Of a DNA stretch of 64,000 bases, positions 54,671 to 62,396 are shown one piece after another. The notes beneath the pieces were generated by a model. That model was not told the origin of the DNA, made no database searches, and saw nothing but the letters and a program-made list of their open reading frames with translations. Made by a program: the position numbers and the translations under genes. Source of the stretch: Paenibacillus xylanilyticus (GTDB lineage Bacteria > Bacillota > Bacilli > Paenibacillales > Paenibacillaceae); assembly GCF_009664365.1 (NCBI RefSeq), contig NZ_CP044310.1:452501-516500 (forward strand), written 5' to 3'. How positions within the stretch are numbered: the stretch's first letter is position 1; every line of letters starts with the position of its first letter.

Positions 54671-54880
54671 TTAACTGGAGCTGTATTTTCTGCTTTTGTA
54701 ATAACCGGAACCATGGCGGTTATCCCTGTATTTCATATCGGACGATGAATATCGTTTATAGCTTCGTTTGCCTGAGGAGCTGCTGTAGCGTTTATAGGAG
54801 CGTCTGTCCGAGGAGCTATAGCGCCTTCGGTGAGATGAAGATTTGGAATCAATGAGTTTACCAATAATTTTTTTGAACAT
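54671..54880 (-). CDS. Arg/Ser/Tyr-rich small basic protein
   Basis: The 69-residue product begins MFKKIIGKLIDSKSSS and continues as low-complexity repeats around RRYSSSD, RRSYKRYSSS, KRSYKRYSSSD and YKSRKYSSS. AAGGATG lies about 9 bases before the ATG, supporting translation. It has an amphipathic N-terminal helix and no signal peptide. It is strongly cationic, so nucleic-acid or wall-polymer binding is conceivable. No family is recognised. Confidence 0.65.
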   Translation of the reverse strand: MFKKIIGKLIDSKSSSHRRRYSSSDRRSYKRYSSSSGKRSYKRYSSSDMKYRDNRHGSGYYKSRKYSSS

Positions 54881-55093
54881 GGATAATCATCCTTTCTTCT
54901 TCAACCGTTTTAAGCATATACGCACCTTGGTGAGGAGGGTTTCGTGTTTTTTAGGGAATGTGGTATTCATTGCACACGAGGTTGGCGTATAATAGGATGT
55001 TGGTGCTTTACCGATTGTACGAATTTTTTATTTTGTGCGTTTCGCGTTACAATAGAAGACAGGATAAGATCATAACGGACAGGAGAAGTTGGA

Positions 55094-55843
55094 ATGATTA
55101 CGTTAAAAACCAAAGAGCAGATACAGAATATGAAAAAAGCAGGCGAGATTCTTGCCGCGTGCCATAAAGAGATTGCGAAAATGATCCGTCCAGGGATCAC
55201 TACCCAGGAGATTGACCAGTTCGCAGAAGCTTTTATGAAGAAAAATGGCGCAACACCGGAGCAAAAAGGGTACAACGGGTACCAATATGCGACATGTGCG
55301 TCTGTAAATGACGTGATTTGTCATGGCTTTCCGGGAAAATACGTACTGCAAGACGGGGATATCGTTACGATTGATATGGTCGTGAATCTGAATGGCTGGC
55401 TGGCCGATTCCGCGTGGTCTTATGCAGTGGGTCAAGTGACACCGGAAGCCCAGCATCTGCTGGATGTCACCAAAACGTCCCTCTACAAAGGCATTGAGCT
55501 TGCCGTAGTTGGCAACCGGATCGGTGATATTTCCCATGCTATTCAGACGTATGCTGAAGGGGAGGGCTTGTCTGTCGTACGTGAGTTTATCGGTCATGGC
55601 ATTGGCGAGAAAATGCATGAAGAACCACAGGTGCCCCACTATGGTCCACCGCATCGTGGTCCCCGCCTCAAAGAAGGCATGGTCATTACCATTGAGCCGA
55701 TGCTGAACATTGGGACGTACCGGAGCAAGCTGGATGCGGATGGCTGGACAGCCCGTACGCAGGACGGAAGCCTGTCTGCTCAATACGAGCACACCATTGC
55801 CATCACAGCAGATGGTCCTGTAATTTTGACAGCGCAGGAATAG
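55094..55843 (+). CDS. map: methionine aminopeptidase, type I
   Basis: This 249-residue enzyme has the complete pita-bread metal site: Asp94, Asp105, His168, Glu201 and Glu232, plus catalytic His77 (CHGFPG). It removes initiator Met from nascent proteins. It lacks an N-terminal SH3-like extension. It is probably a second copy, since the main map usually sits in the ribosomal protein cluster. AGGAG precedes the ATG. Single-gene unit. Confidence 0.95.
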   Translation: MITLKTKEQIQNMKKAGEILAACHKEIAKMIRPGITTQEIDQFAEAFMKKNGATPEQKGYNGYQYATCASVNDVICHGFPGKYVLQDGDIVTIDMVVNLNGWLADSAWSYAVGQVTPEAQHLLDVTKTSLYKGIELAVVGNRIGDISHAIQTYAEGEGLSVVREFIGHGIGEKMHEEPQVPHYGPPHRGPRLKEGMVITIEPMLNIGTYRSKLDADGWTARTQDGSLSAQYEHTIAITADGPVILTAQE

Positions 55844-55882
55844 TGAATTAACTGTAGCAATAGAATGAATTTGATGTTTTCA

Positions 55883-55915
55883 AGGCGGCCCACGTTTGTG
55901 ATCCGCCTGTTTCGG
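55883..55915 (+). terminator. probable terminator of map
   Basis: AGGCGG and CCGCCT form a stem around a 14-base loop, followed by a T-rich but interrupted stretch. Confidence 0.5.
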
Positions 55916-56101
55916 TTTAAACTATTAAGAGTCAGTATTTGGCATATGGGATACGAAAGAGCATCGTTTGGGATTCTGAATTGCTAACGGTGGCTTCCAG
56001 ATCAGCTATGTGCCAATGCTCGATAAGATAACATATTGTGCTGGTGGTATAACATATACGATGATAAGGGTTATACGCAGGCCACTGGCAACAAGGAGGT
56101 C

Positions 56102-57121
56102 ATGAAGTTGTCTCGAAATGAACAGATCGTACTAGCATCCCGTCCGGAAGGTGCACCATCCAGGGATAATTTCAAATTCATTCATACTCCGCTCCCTGAA
56201 CCGGAAGCAGGACAGGTTCTGGTGCGTACATTATATTTGTCGGTTGACCCTTATATGCGTGGCCGTATGAAGGATACGAAGTCTTACGCACCTCCGTACG
56301 CGCTGAATGAAGTGATCAAAGGTGGGGCGATTGGACAAGTGGTGGACTCGTCAGAACCCAATCTGCGCAAAGGTGACTTCGTCTCCGGCATGTGGGGCTG
56401 GCAGCGGTATGCGGCTGTCAATACGGGAGATCTTTCGCTGATCGATACGGAGGAAGCGCCCCTTACAGCCTATCTTGGTGCCCTTGGCCTGACGGGCCTG
56501 ACGGCTTATTTTGGCATGGAGGATATCGGTAAACCGAAGGATGGCGAAACGGTGGTGGTATCCGGCGCAGCGGGAGCCGTTGGTATGATTGCCGGTCAGA
56601 TCGGCAAGATTGTCGGAGCAAGAGTGGTTGGAATCGCAGGTTCTGACGAAAAATGCGCATATCTGAAAGAAAAGCTCGGGTTCGATGTGGTCCTCAACTA
56701 CAAGCGGGAGAGTGACATGTCCGCAGCGATTGAACGGGTATGTCCGGACGGCGTGGATGTCTATTTCGATAATGTTGGCGGTGACATCTCGGATGCAGTG
56801 CTCAGACATATCAATCGAAATGCGCGTATTCCGCTGTGTGGGCAGATTTCGTCCTACAATTTGGAGAAGCCGGACATCGGCATGAGACCACAGACGTTAC
56901 TTTTGACGAATACCGCGCTGATGAAAGGTTTTCTATTGGGGGACTATGCCAAGTCCTTCAAGGAAGGGCGCGCCAAGTTGGCCAAATGGATGAGGGAAGG
57001 CCTCATTCAATATGAGGAGAACATTGTGGAAGGGTTTGATCAGACACCGGAAGCCTTTATGGGACTGTTCTCGGGAGATAACCTGGGTAAACAGCTGGTG
57101 AAAGTTGCAGACCCCGAGTAA
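56102..57121 (+). CDS. NADP-dependent oxidoreductase, zinc-independent MDR family (CurA/YfmJ-like)
   Basis: This 339-residue protein has the GroES-like start with VDPYMRGRM (no zinc ligands) and the nucleotide motif VSGAAGAVGMIAGQIGKIVGARVVG, given here only as its AAGAVG core near residue 160. The YFDNVGG motif is typical of leukotriene-B4-dehydrogenase and curcumin-reductase relatives. It reduces activated double bonds of enones. ATG 56102 follows AAGGAGG; the frame is open to 56036. Confidence 0.9.
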   Translation: MKLSRNEQIVLASRPEGAPSRDNFKFIHTPLPEPEAGQVLVRTLYLSVDPYMRGRMKDTKSYAPPYALNEVIKGGAIGQVVDSSEPNLRKGDFVSGMWGWQRYAAVNTGDLSLIDTEEAPLTAYLGALGLTGLTAYFGMEDIGKPKDGETVVVSGAAGAVGMIAGQIGKIVGARVVGIAGSDEKCAYLKEKLGFDVVLNYKRESDMSAAIERVCPDGVDVYFDNVGGDISDAVLRHINRNARIPLCGQISSYNLEKPDIGMRPQTLLLTNTALMKGFLLGDYAKSFKEGRAKLAKWMREGLIQYEENIVEGFDQTPEAFMGLFSGDNLGKQLVKVADPE

Positions 57122-57170
57122 GATCACGCATTACCCTTTCTGCCTTGGAAGCAAGGCGAGATAAACAACA

Positions 57171-57214
57171 AAAAGACACGTTCCGCATTCCTATATGCCG
57201 AGAACGTGTCTTTT
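57171..57214. terminator. bidirectional terminator
   Basis: AAAAGACACGTTC and GAACGTGTCTTTT form a perfect 13-bp stem with an inner GCAT/ATGC pairing, between the reductase and the converging ccdC. Confidence 0.88.
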
Positions 57215-57236
57215 ATTTTGACTTCGTCGCGTAAGC

Positions 57237-57722
57237 TCAAGCCGATGCAGCAACGACTTCTTTGTAGTGTTTATACATATATACCCGCCAGCGCACGATC
57301 ATGCCGAAGGCCAGAAGGAAGAACAATCCACCGGTTTGCGGAATGGTGACGTACTGCTGAATGACTTCATGCAGGATCAGACGTACCGCCAGCAACCCAA
57401 GCAGAATGAAGGCAAAGCTGCGGGAACGGGTCGCGAATATCTCTTCGTTTACCTTTTCAAACCGGGTACTGCGAATGAGAGGATACGAGAAGATGAACCA
57501 GCCAACCAAAAATGCAATTAAGGCCCACCATAACGGAAAATGCGTCTCTGGTACAACAAACATGAAAAATCCGGTACTCATGCCCAGTGGGGGAATCAGA
57601 ATTTTGCGTATGGTCACCGGTCTGTGACTGGCTTTCAAACGGATGAAAATGGCAAGCAATGCCATGATAAGCATACCCAGGGTTGCACCGATCTGAAGGT
57701 AAGACGGACTGATTTGAGCCAC
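57237..57722 (-). CDS. ccdC: CcdC-like membrane protein (DUF1453)
   Basis: The 161-residue protein has four to five hydrophobic helices and matches CcdC/DUF1453 (PPLGMSTGFFMFVVPETHFPLWWALIAF; GMIVRWRVYMYKHY). CcdC sits in the cytochrome c maturation cluster in Bacillus, but its role is dispensable and unclear. GTG 57722 with AGAGGGAT upstream is chosen. The frame is open for another 135 codons, but that extension is not protein-like. Confidence 0.82.
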   Translation of the reverse strand: MAQISPSYLQIGATLGMLIMALLAIFIRLKASHRPVTIRKILIPPLGMSTGFFMFVVPETHFPLWWALIAFLVGWFIFSYPLIRSTRFEKVNEEIFATRSRSFAFILLGLLAVRLILHEVIQQYVTIPQTGGLFFLLAFGMIVRWRVYMYKHYKEVVAASA

Positions 57723-58024
57723 GGAAATATCCCTCTTTCTGGAATAATATATGTTCCGGACATCCGGATCATCAAACAAATCATAGAATTTATTGTTTCT
57801 ATATATAGATTCTATTATATCACAAACCAAGAAAGCCGATAGAATGCTTAGTGCATCATTTTGCCCGAATACGGTATAACGAGATGAACACAGTTTGTAT
57901 TGAAAATTTGTACTATTTTGTCCAAAGCAGGTGCATTTATGCGAGCAAGGGCAAATCAGGTAATTACACGCGATATTTGATGCACTAAGAGAGCAAGCAA
58001 GACACCCTGGGAGGAAGACACAGC

Positions 58025-59158
58025 ATGAAAAGAAACCACAGGCCGCTAACCTTATGGTTGCTGGCTTGTCTGACGGTGATATCGGTCGGTCTGGTTGTCC
58101 CCTGGATCTGGTGGCAATCTCAAGCACCAGTGCTGCTGAACATCATGATTATAGACAAAACGAATGCTAATGCACCTTCTCCGGGATACAAGGGCCTGGT
58201 TTGGCTATTGAATCAACAGAAGATTGTACAGAAGACCGGAGAACGATACGTTTATGACGAAAATGAGGATGAGGTTAACCTCCTAGAGCATGCTTCCCCA
58301 ATAACGAAAAAACTTCCGGACGAAGTCACTGAAACCGATCTGATCTATCTGGCTTCATCTAAAACAAATGCTGCACCTTCTGTTCGTCTCAGAACGAAGA
58401 AGGTCGAGGAGCCCGCAGGGTTAACCGTTTATGATGCCCTTAAAATTCGCGAAGCTGCCAGCAGAGGGGTCGCCGTCGTTGCAGAGTATAATACACAATC
58501 CTTATGGACGTCGGATAACGTCAGGGAGCAGCTTCATCCCATTCTGGGCTTGAAGAGCAGCGGATGGCGGGGGAAATACATATCCAATCTGCAGAGCCGA
58601 GTTCAAGTGCCTGAACAGGTACGCATGGATTATGAGCGTATTGCAGGGCAGGCTTGGCCGTACTCCGGAAAGGGCATTCTCCTGGTGCATGACGATGGCC
58701 GGGTCATCGTGCTGCGTGGCGGCAAGGATGTCCAGACAGCAGAGATCAAGCTGTCTTTTACGGAGAAAGGCAGGCAGTGGAGCGGCATCCAGCAGGAGTT
58801 CCAATATACCAGCTGGTTCGATGTGGTCGTGCCGGATTCGCCAGAAACGATACTGGCAAGATACAAAACGAGCCTGACTCAAGAAGGACGTCAGAAGCTG
58901 GTTAATGCCGGTATTCCAGGTGATTTTCCAGCCATCCTTCGTAATGATGGAGAGTATCAGTCGTATTATATGACAGGTTCATTCGGAGAGATGGAGCATT
59001 ACTCATTCTGGCGCAGGATCAAGGGATGGGATGTTATCAGAGAGTGGCTTACACCGAATCGAAAAGAAATACCGGATATGTTTTACTGGAAGGTGTACGT
59101 GCCTGTCATGAAACAGATTCTGAAGGATGTTCAAGCCGAAGAGCATGTGTGGCCATAG
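58025..59158 (+). CDS. membrane-anchored exported protein of unknown function
   Basis: This 377-residue protein has one N-terminal helix (about residues 9-30), then an extracellular domain. It contains IMIIDKTNANAPSPGYKGLVWLLNQQK, YLASSKTNAAP and a repeated beta-rich pattern including RVIVLRGGKDVQTAEIKLSFTEKGRQW. I recognise no family. GGGAGG precedes the ATG. It is divergent from ccdC across about 300 bases and ends at its own terminator. Confidence 0.8.
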   Translation: MKRNHRPLTLWLLACLTVISVGLVVPWIWWQSQAPVLLNIMIIDKTNANAPSPGYKGLVWLLNQQKIVQKTGERYVYDENEDEVNLLEHASPITKKLPDEVTETDLIYLASSKTNAAPSVRLRTKKVEEPAGLTVYDALKIREAASRGVAVVAEYNTQSLWTSDNVREQLHPILGLKSSGWRGKYISNLQSRVQVPEQVRMDYERIAGQAWPYSGKGILLVHDDGRVIVLRGGKDVQTAEIKLSFTEKGRQWSGIQQEFQYTSWFDVVVPDSPETILARYKTSLTQEGRQKLVNAGIPGDFPAILRNDGEYQSYYMTGSFGEMEHYSFWRRIKGWDVIREWLTPNRKEIPDMFYWKVYVPVMKQILKDVQAEEHVWP

Positions 59159-59197
59159 AGAAATACCGTTCGAAGAGAAACGACAGAAGGTAGAAAG

Positions 59198-59226
59198 GGA
59201 TGCAGTGTAGTGCTGCATCCCTTTTT
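59198..59226 (+). terminator. terminator of the unknown exported protein
   Basis: GGGATGCAG and CTGCATCCC form a perfect 8-9-bp stem around a 7-base loop, followed by five T. Confidence 0.88.
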
Positions 59227-59256
59227 CATATGTTTACGATTTTTCATATGTTTACG
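59222..59256 (+). repeat. 18-base tandem direct repeat
   Basis: TTTTTCATATGTTTACG occurs twice (59222-59238 and 59240-59256) with an 18-base period, in the gap between a terminator and the 3' end of tetR. Confidence 0.85.
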
Positions 59257-59264
59257 GTGCAGAG

Positions 59265-59837
59265 TCAGTCCTGATGCAAATGCTGCAGCCCGTTAAGGAA
59301 GGCCTGGACGGTCAGGTGCAGACTCTCATTAGAATCAAAATCCATGTTGAATCCGCCTTGGGCTTCAATGGATGCGAAGCCATGGCACAGGCTCCTTAAT
59401 CCGCGCACCGCATGCAGCGCTTCGGCTTCGGTGAGCGTGTAGGGCTGCAATGCATGCAGCAGAATCTCCAGCGTAGCTGTATTGGCTGCGGCAAGCTCCG
59501 GTTCATGGATATCCGGAGCGTGGAACGAGGCTTCGTACAGCCCTGGATGCTGGCGGACGAAGCCATTATAAGCTGCGGCGATGGCCTGTATGGCCTCGTC
59601 GCCCGTGCGTTCAGCGGCAGCCGTGGCAAGTGCCTGGCTGAGCTGCAGTACAGACATCAGCGCCAGTTCCTGGCGAAGCCCGGGGAGCCCGCTGATGTGG
59701 TTGTACAGCGACGGGGAGCGCACGTCCAGCCGCTGGGCCAGTGCGGCCAGCGTCAGCGCCTGGAAGCCGTCGCTGTCGGCAAGCTGGGCCGCGGCACTTA
59801 GCAGTGTGCCGCGATCCAGTCCCTGCCGCGGGCTCAC
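59265..59837 (-). CDS. TetR-family repressor
   Basis: This 190-residue protein has the N-terminal HTH (LAALAQRLDVRSPSLYNHI, residues about 28-48) and a WHG-type C-terminal domain (TetR_C_33-like: GLRSLCHGFASIEAQGGF). Start is GTG overlapping the MBL stop (GTGA), so it is the second gene of the MBL-tetR operon. Two near-identical palindromes over the operon promoter are the likely operators, giving autoregulation. GC content here is visibly higher than in neighbouring genes. Confidence 0.9.
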   Translation of the reverse strand: MSPRQGLDRGTLLSAAAQLADSDGFQALTLAALAQRLDVRSPSLYNHISGLPGLRQELALMSVLQLSQALATAAAERTGDEAIQAIAAAYNGFVRQHPGLYEASFHAPDIHEPELAAANTATLEILLHALQPYTLTEAEALHAVRGLRSLCHGFASIEAQGGFNMDFDSNESLHLTVQAFLNGLQHLHQD

Positions 59838-60559
59838 AGGTGCCCCCCGGCAGGGCGCAGCCGCTGCTCCGCATCAGCCGCAGCCGCACGCATGGCGGCC
59901 GCTGGCTGGCGCAGCATCCGTCCGTGGCCTACCGCCAGCACGGACGGTTCCAGCTCGGCCAGGTGCTTCCCGCTGGCCAGAGCCAGTTCCCGGTTCCACG
60001 TCGCAAGCGCGGGGAACGGGAAGAGCGGGCGCACGCGGCCGGAGACGGCGAGGCCGCCATGCAGCTGATACGCGTCGCCGGCAATGAGCACACGGCTGCG
60101 CGTATCCATGAAGGCCATATGCCCTGGCGTATGGCCTGGAGAAGCAATGGCGATCAGGGAACCAATGCGATCGCCGTCTTCCAGCAGCCGGTCCGGACGG
60201 GTGCGGATACCTTTCGGCACACTGCCGCGTACCGGAGTCTGGGGTTCTCCCGGAAGCAAGGCGGCATCTCCGGCCAGCAGCCTGGCATCCCGGCTGGAGA
60301 TAGAGACCTCTGCTGAAGGGACGGCCTCCTTGAGACCATCCAGCGCACCGACATGGTCGCCATGGGCATGGGTCAGCATAATCCGGGTGATCGGTTTACC
60401 AAGGGACTCAGCCGCAGCAAGAATCCCCTTCAGACTAAATGGCATCCCCGCATCAATGACGGTTACACCATCATCTTCTTCCACAAGATAGACGTTCACA
60501 GGGAAAAGACGAGGGAGAAAGGAAATCTGAATAACGTTATGTTCACGAGTTAATCTCAT
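59834..60559 (-). CDS. metallo-beta-lactamase-fold hydrolase
   Basis: This 241-residue protein has the zinc-binding motif THAHGDHVGAL near residue 62. Further ligand regions are SPGHTPGHMAF and IAGDAYQ, and GHGR lies near the C terminus. It belongs to the glyoxalase II/quorum-lactonase-like MBL group and is not a classical beta-lactamase. ATG 60559 follows TAGGAGG; the frame is open to 60619 through the operator region. It is co-expressed with the TetR repressor, probably as its controlled function against some small molecule. Confidence 0.9.
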   Translation of the reverse strand: MRLTREHNVIQISFLPRLFPVNVYLVEEDDGVTVIDAGMPFSLKGILAAAESLGKPITRIMLTHAHGDHVGALDGLKEAVPSAEVSISSRDARLLAGDAALLPGEPQTPVRGSVPKGIRTRPDRLLEDGDRIGSLIAIASPGHTPGHMAFMDTRSRVLIAGDAYQLHGGLAVSGRVRPLFPFPALATWNRELALASGKHLAELEPSVLAVGHGRMLRQPAAAMRAAAADAEQRLRPAGGHL

Positions 60560-60575
60560 CGATCGGCCTCCTAAA

Positions 60576-60619
60576 ACTAATGGTATTAGTAATATAACTA
60601 ATGGCATTAGTTTTTGCAA
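60576..60619 (-). promoter_or_regulatory. promoter and twin TetR operators of the MBL-tetR operon
   Basis: Minus-strand TTGCAA (60619-60614) and TATATT (60596-60591) are 17 bases apart. Two 15-base palindromes, ACTAATGGTATTAGT (60576-60590) and ACTAATGGCATTAGT (60597-60611), are spaced 21 bases centre to centre. One fills the promoter spacer and the other covers the start site. Confidence 0.85.
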
Positions 60620-60674
60620 GCTGCCTTGTAAAATAAAAAAAATCGAGGAAAATCTTCTCTTTACAAAAAAAGCG

Positions 60675-60772
60675 TTTTCAAATTGAGAAATACCGATTAT
60701 AATGATGACGTAAGCCCTTTCATATGTCTATCTTTTTGGAGCCATTCGCGATGCGATTGGCTCACTTTTTTT
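60675..60772 (+). ncRNA. candidate short RNA gene: promoter followed closely by a terminator
   Basis: TTTTCA (60675-60680) and a perfect TATAAT (60698-60703) are 17 bases apart. About 30 bases after the expected start lies a terminator: GAGCCA-T-TCGC, loop GAT, GCGA-T-TGGCTC, then seven T (60739-60772). The predicted transcript is about 60-65 bases and contains no start codon with a ribosome site. It could be a small RNA or a leader terminated before the rrf2 gene. Confidence 0.45.
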
Positions 60773-60886
60773 GTTCGTTTTGTATAGAATCGCGGTTACT
60801 TTCGTAAAATGACCTTGTTCTGTTTGAGGACGAAAATAGCTGCTATTATAGGGAATCCTGAGCCTGGTTGCACAGGGGAGCAGAAG

Positions 60887-60922
60887 TTGACAAACATAAC
60901 TGTTATTCCTATAATAACAGTT
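60887..60922 (+). promoter_or_regulatory. consensus promoter with overlapping palindromic operator of the Rrf2 gene
   Basis: A perfect TTGACA (60887-60892), 17 bases, then a perfect TATAAT (60910-60915). The inverted repeat AACTGTTATT / AATAACAGTT (60898-60907 and 60913-60922) overlaps the spacer and -10, a position suited to strong repression. Confidence 0.88.
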
Positions 60923-60977
60923 GAACTTACCTTGTGTTGAAGCACATCGGTGATTGCTGCCGGGAAGGGAGTAAGTG

Positions 60978-61436
60978 ATGAACAGTGAATTTACCATTGC
61001 CGTCCATTGTCTGGTTTTTCTGTCCATGAAGGATGAGTGCATGGCGAACAGTGAAGACCTGTCCCATAGCGTCGGTACGCACCCAGCGAGAGTACGCAAG
61101 GTTCTTAGTGTGCTGCGGAAGAATGGTTATCTGACCACCAAGGAAGGTGCACACGGCGGATACCTGCTCAGTCGTCCGAGTGAAGAGATCAAGCTTGGAG
61201 AGTTGTACCGTCTGGTTGCCGGCGGCTCACTTGGGCCCAATTGGTGTTCCGGAGAGTCCGGTTCCAATTGCATCGTCTCCTCTAACATGCAGGATGTCAT
61301 GGGAAGCATCTATGATGGCGGTGAGGAAGCGCTAACTTCCTATTTCGACAGTATATCGATTGAGGATGTGAAGCATCGTATCGGAAATGGGGAAGCATGC
61401 TCTTCGTCCAAGAATGAATTGTCGTCGAACGGTTAA
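60978..61436 (+). CDS. Rrf2-family transcriptional regulator
   Basis: This 152-residue protein has the Rrf2 winged HTH (HPARVRKVLSVLRKNGYLTTKEGAHGGYLLSRP; key GAHGGYLL near residue 58). Cys is at 11, 21, 90 and 98, of which Cys90 and Cys98 (NWCSGESGSNC) fit the redox or metal-sensing loop. It lacks the three-Cys cluster spacing of IscR. ATG 60978 has GGGAAGGGA upstream. The palindrome over its promoter suggests autoregulation. The nitroreductase gene follows about 210 bases later. Confidence 0.9.
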   Translation: MNSEFTIAVHCLVFLSMKDECMANSEDLSHSVGTHPARVRKVLSVLRKNGYLTTKEGAHGGYLLSRPSEEIKLGELYRLVAGGSLGPNWCSGESGSNCIVSSNMQDVMGSIYDGGEEALTSYFDSISIEDVKHRIGNGEACSSSKNELSSNG

Positions 61437-61648
61437 TTGGCATGCACGTTGTCCCGGTGAAATGAGATTCATGGATGTTTCAGGAGATTCCGGGCATAAC
61501 GTGAACACAGATGGGTGCGATCGTCTGCGCTGATGTTATTTTCGGAAGGTGGGTATCTCGTAGAGATCACTTGATATGGCCTTGCGAACATAAATGAAAC
61601 AACAGAAATGATTAGATATAATAAAAACAACTTTGGGGAGTGGAATGA

Positions 61649-62275
61649 ATGTCCAGCATTGAAAACAATGAAACACTGCGCGTCATTAACGAACGTCATT
61701 CAGTCAAGAAATATGAAGCCGGCTTTGTTATGCCAGAGGAGGATCTCACTGCGATCCTGACTGCAGCTTCTGAAGCTCCGTCTGCATGGAACCTGCAGCA
61801 CTGGAAATTCCTTGTGATTGAATCCGAAGCGGATAAGGCTAAATTGCTGCCGATCGCTTATGGTCAAAGTCAAATCACAGAAAGCTCCGTTACAATCGCT
61901 GTACTCGGAGACCTCGAAGCCAATCGCAATGCGGTTATCTATGATCAGGCTGTTGAAGCTGGCTACTTGAAACCTGAAATTCGCGACGCGTTGGTTGGTC
62001 AAATCAATGGTGCTTATCAAAGCCAGCAAACGGCTCGCGACGAAGCGATCCGCAATGCTTCTTTGGCTTCGCAAAACATTATGCTGGCTGCGCGTTCCCT
62101 TGGCTATGATACATGCCCAATGGGTGGTTACAACCCGCAGCAACTGATTGAAACATTTAACATTCCTCCTCGTTACATTCCTATCATGTTGATCACAGTA
62201 GGTAAAGCGGCACAACCGGCTCGCCCGGCAGGTCGTTTACCATTGTCTGATGTCGTCGTTAGAGGTTCGTTCTAA
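61649..62275 (+). CDS. nitroreductase-family flavoprotein
   Basis: This 208-residue FMN-dependent enzyme has RHSVKKYEAGF (FMN phosphate-binding Arg region), EAPSAWNLQHWKFLVI and NIMLAARSLGYDTCPMGGYN. It resembles YodC/YdgI-type NAD(P)H nitroreductases. ATG 61649 follows TTTGGGGAG. A -10-like TATAAT at 61617-61622 suggests its own promoter. Regulation by the upstream Rrf2 protein is an inference; no copy of the Rrf2 palindrome is visible before it. Confidence 0.92.
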   Translation: MSSIENNETLRVINERHSVKKYEAGFVMPEEDLTAILTAASEAPSAWNLQHWKFLVIESEADKAKLLPIAYGQSQITESSVTIAVLGDLEANRNAVIYDQAVEAGYLKPEIRDALVGQINGAYQSQQTARDEAIRNASLASQNIMLAARSLGYDTCPMGGYNPQQLIETFNIPPRYIPIMLITVGKAAQPARPAGRLPLSDVVVRGSF

Positions 62276-62291
62276 GATATATTCGTATTAA

Positions 62292-62330
62292 AAATAGCCG
62301 CATGCCCCCTCAGGGAGCATGCGGCTATTT
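62292..62330. terminator. bidirectional terminator
   Basis: AAATAGCCGCATGC and GCATGCGGCTATTT form a perfect 14-bp stem between the nitroreductase and the converging SLH gene. Confidence 0.88.
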
Positions 62331-62396
62331 GCTGTAAGAGGCAGGAAGGATTGGGTAGCTCAGCCGCCCATCCTTTCCATCTCTTCATTGCAATTC

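Noticed and set aside
59222-59256. Direct repeats as a CRISPR remnant
   Set aside because: Only two copies, one base between them, no spacers and no cas genes.
59834-60559. MBL protein as a beta-lactam resistance enzyme
   Set aside because: Motifs and size fit the general hydrolase/lactonase group, there is no signal peptide and no class B beta-lactamase signature beyond the shared zinc motif.
60675-60772. Leader attenuator of the Rrf2 gene
   Set aside because: The Rrf2 gene has its own consensus promoter at 60887-60915, so the upstream promoter-terminator pair is not needed as its leader, although read-through cannot be excluded.
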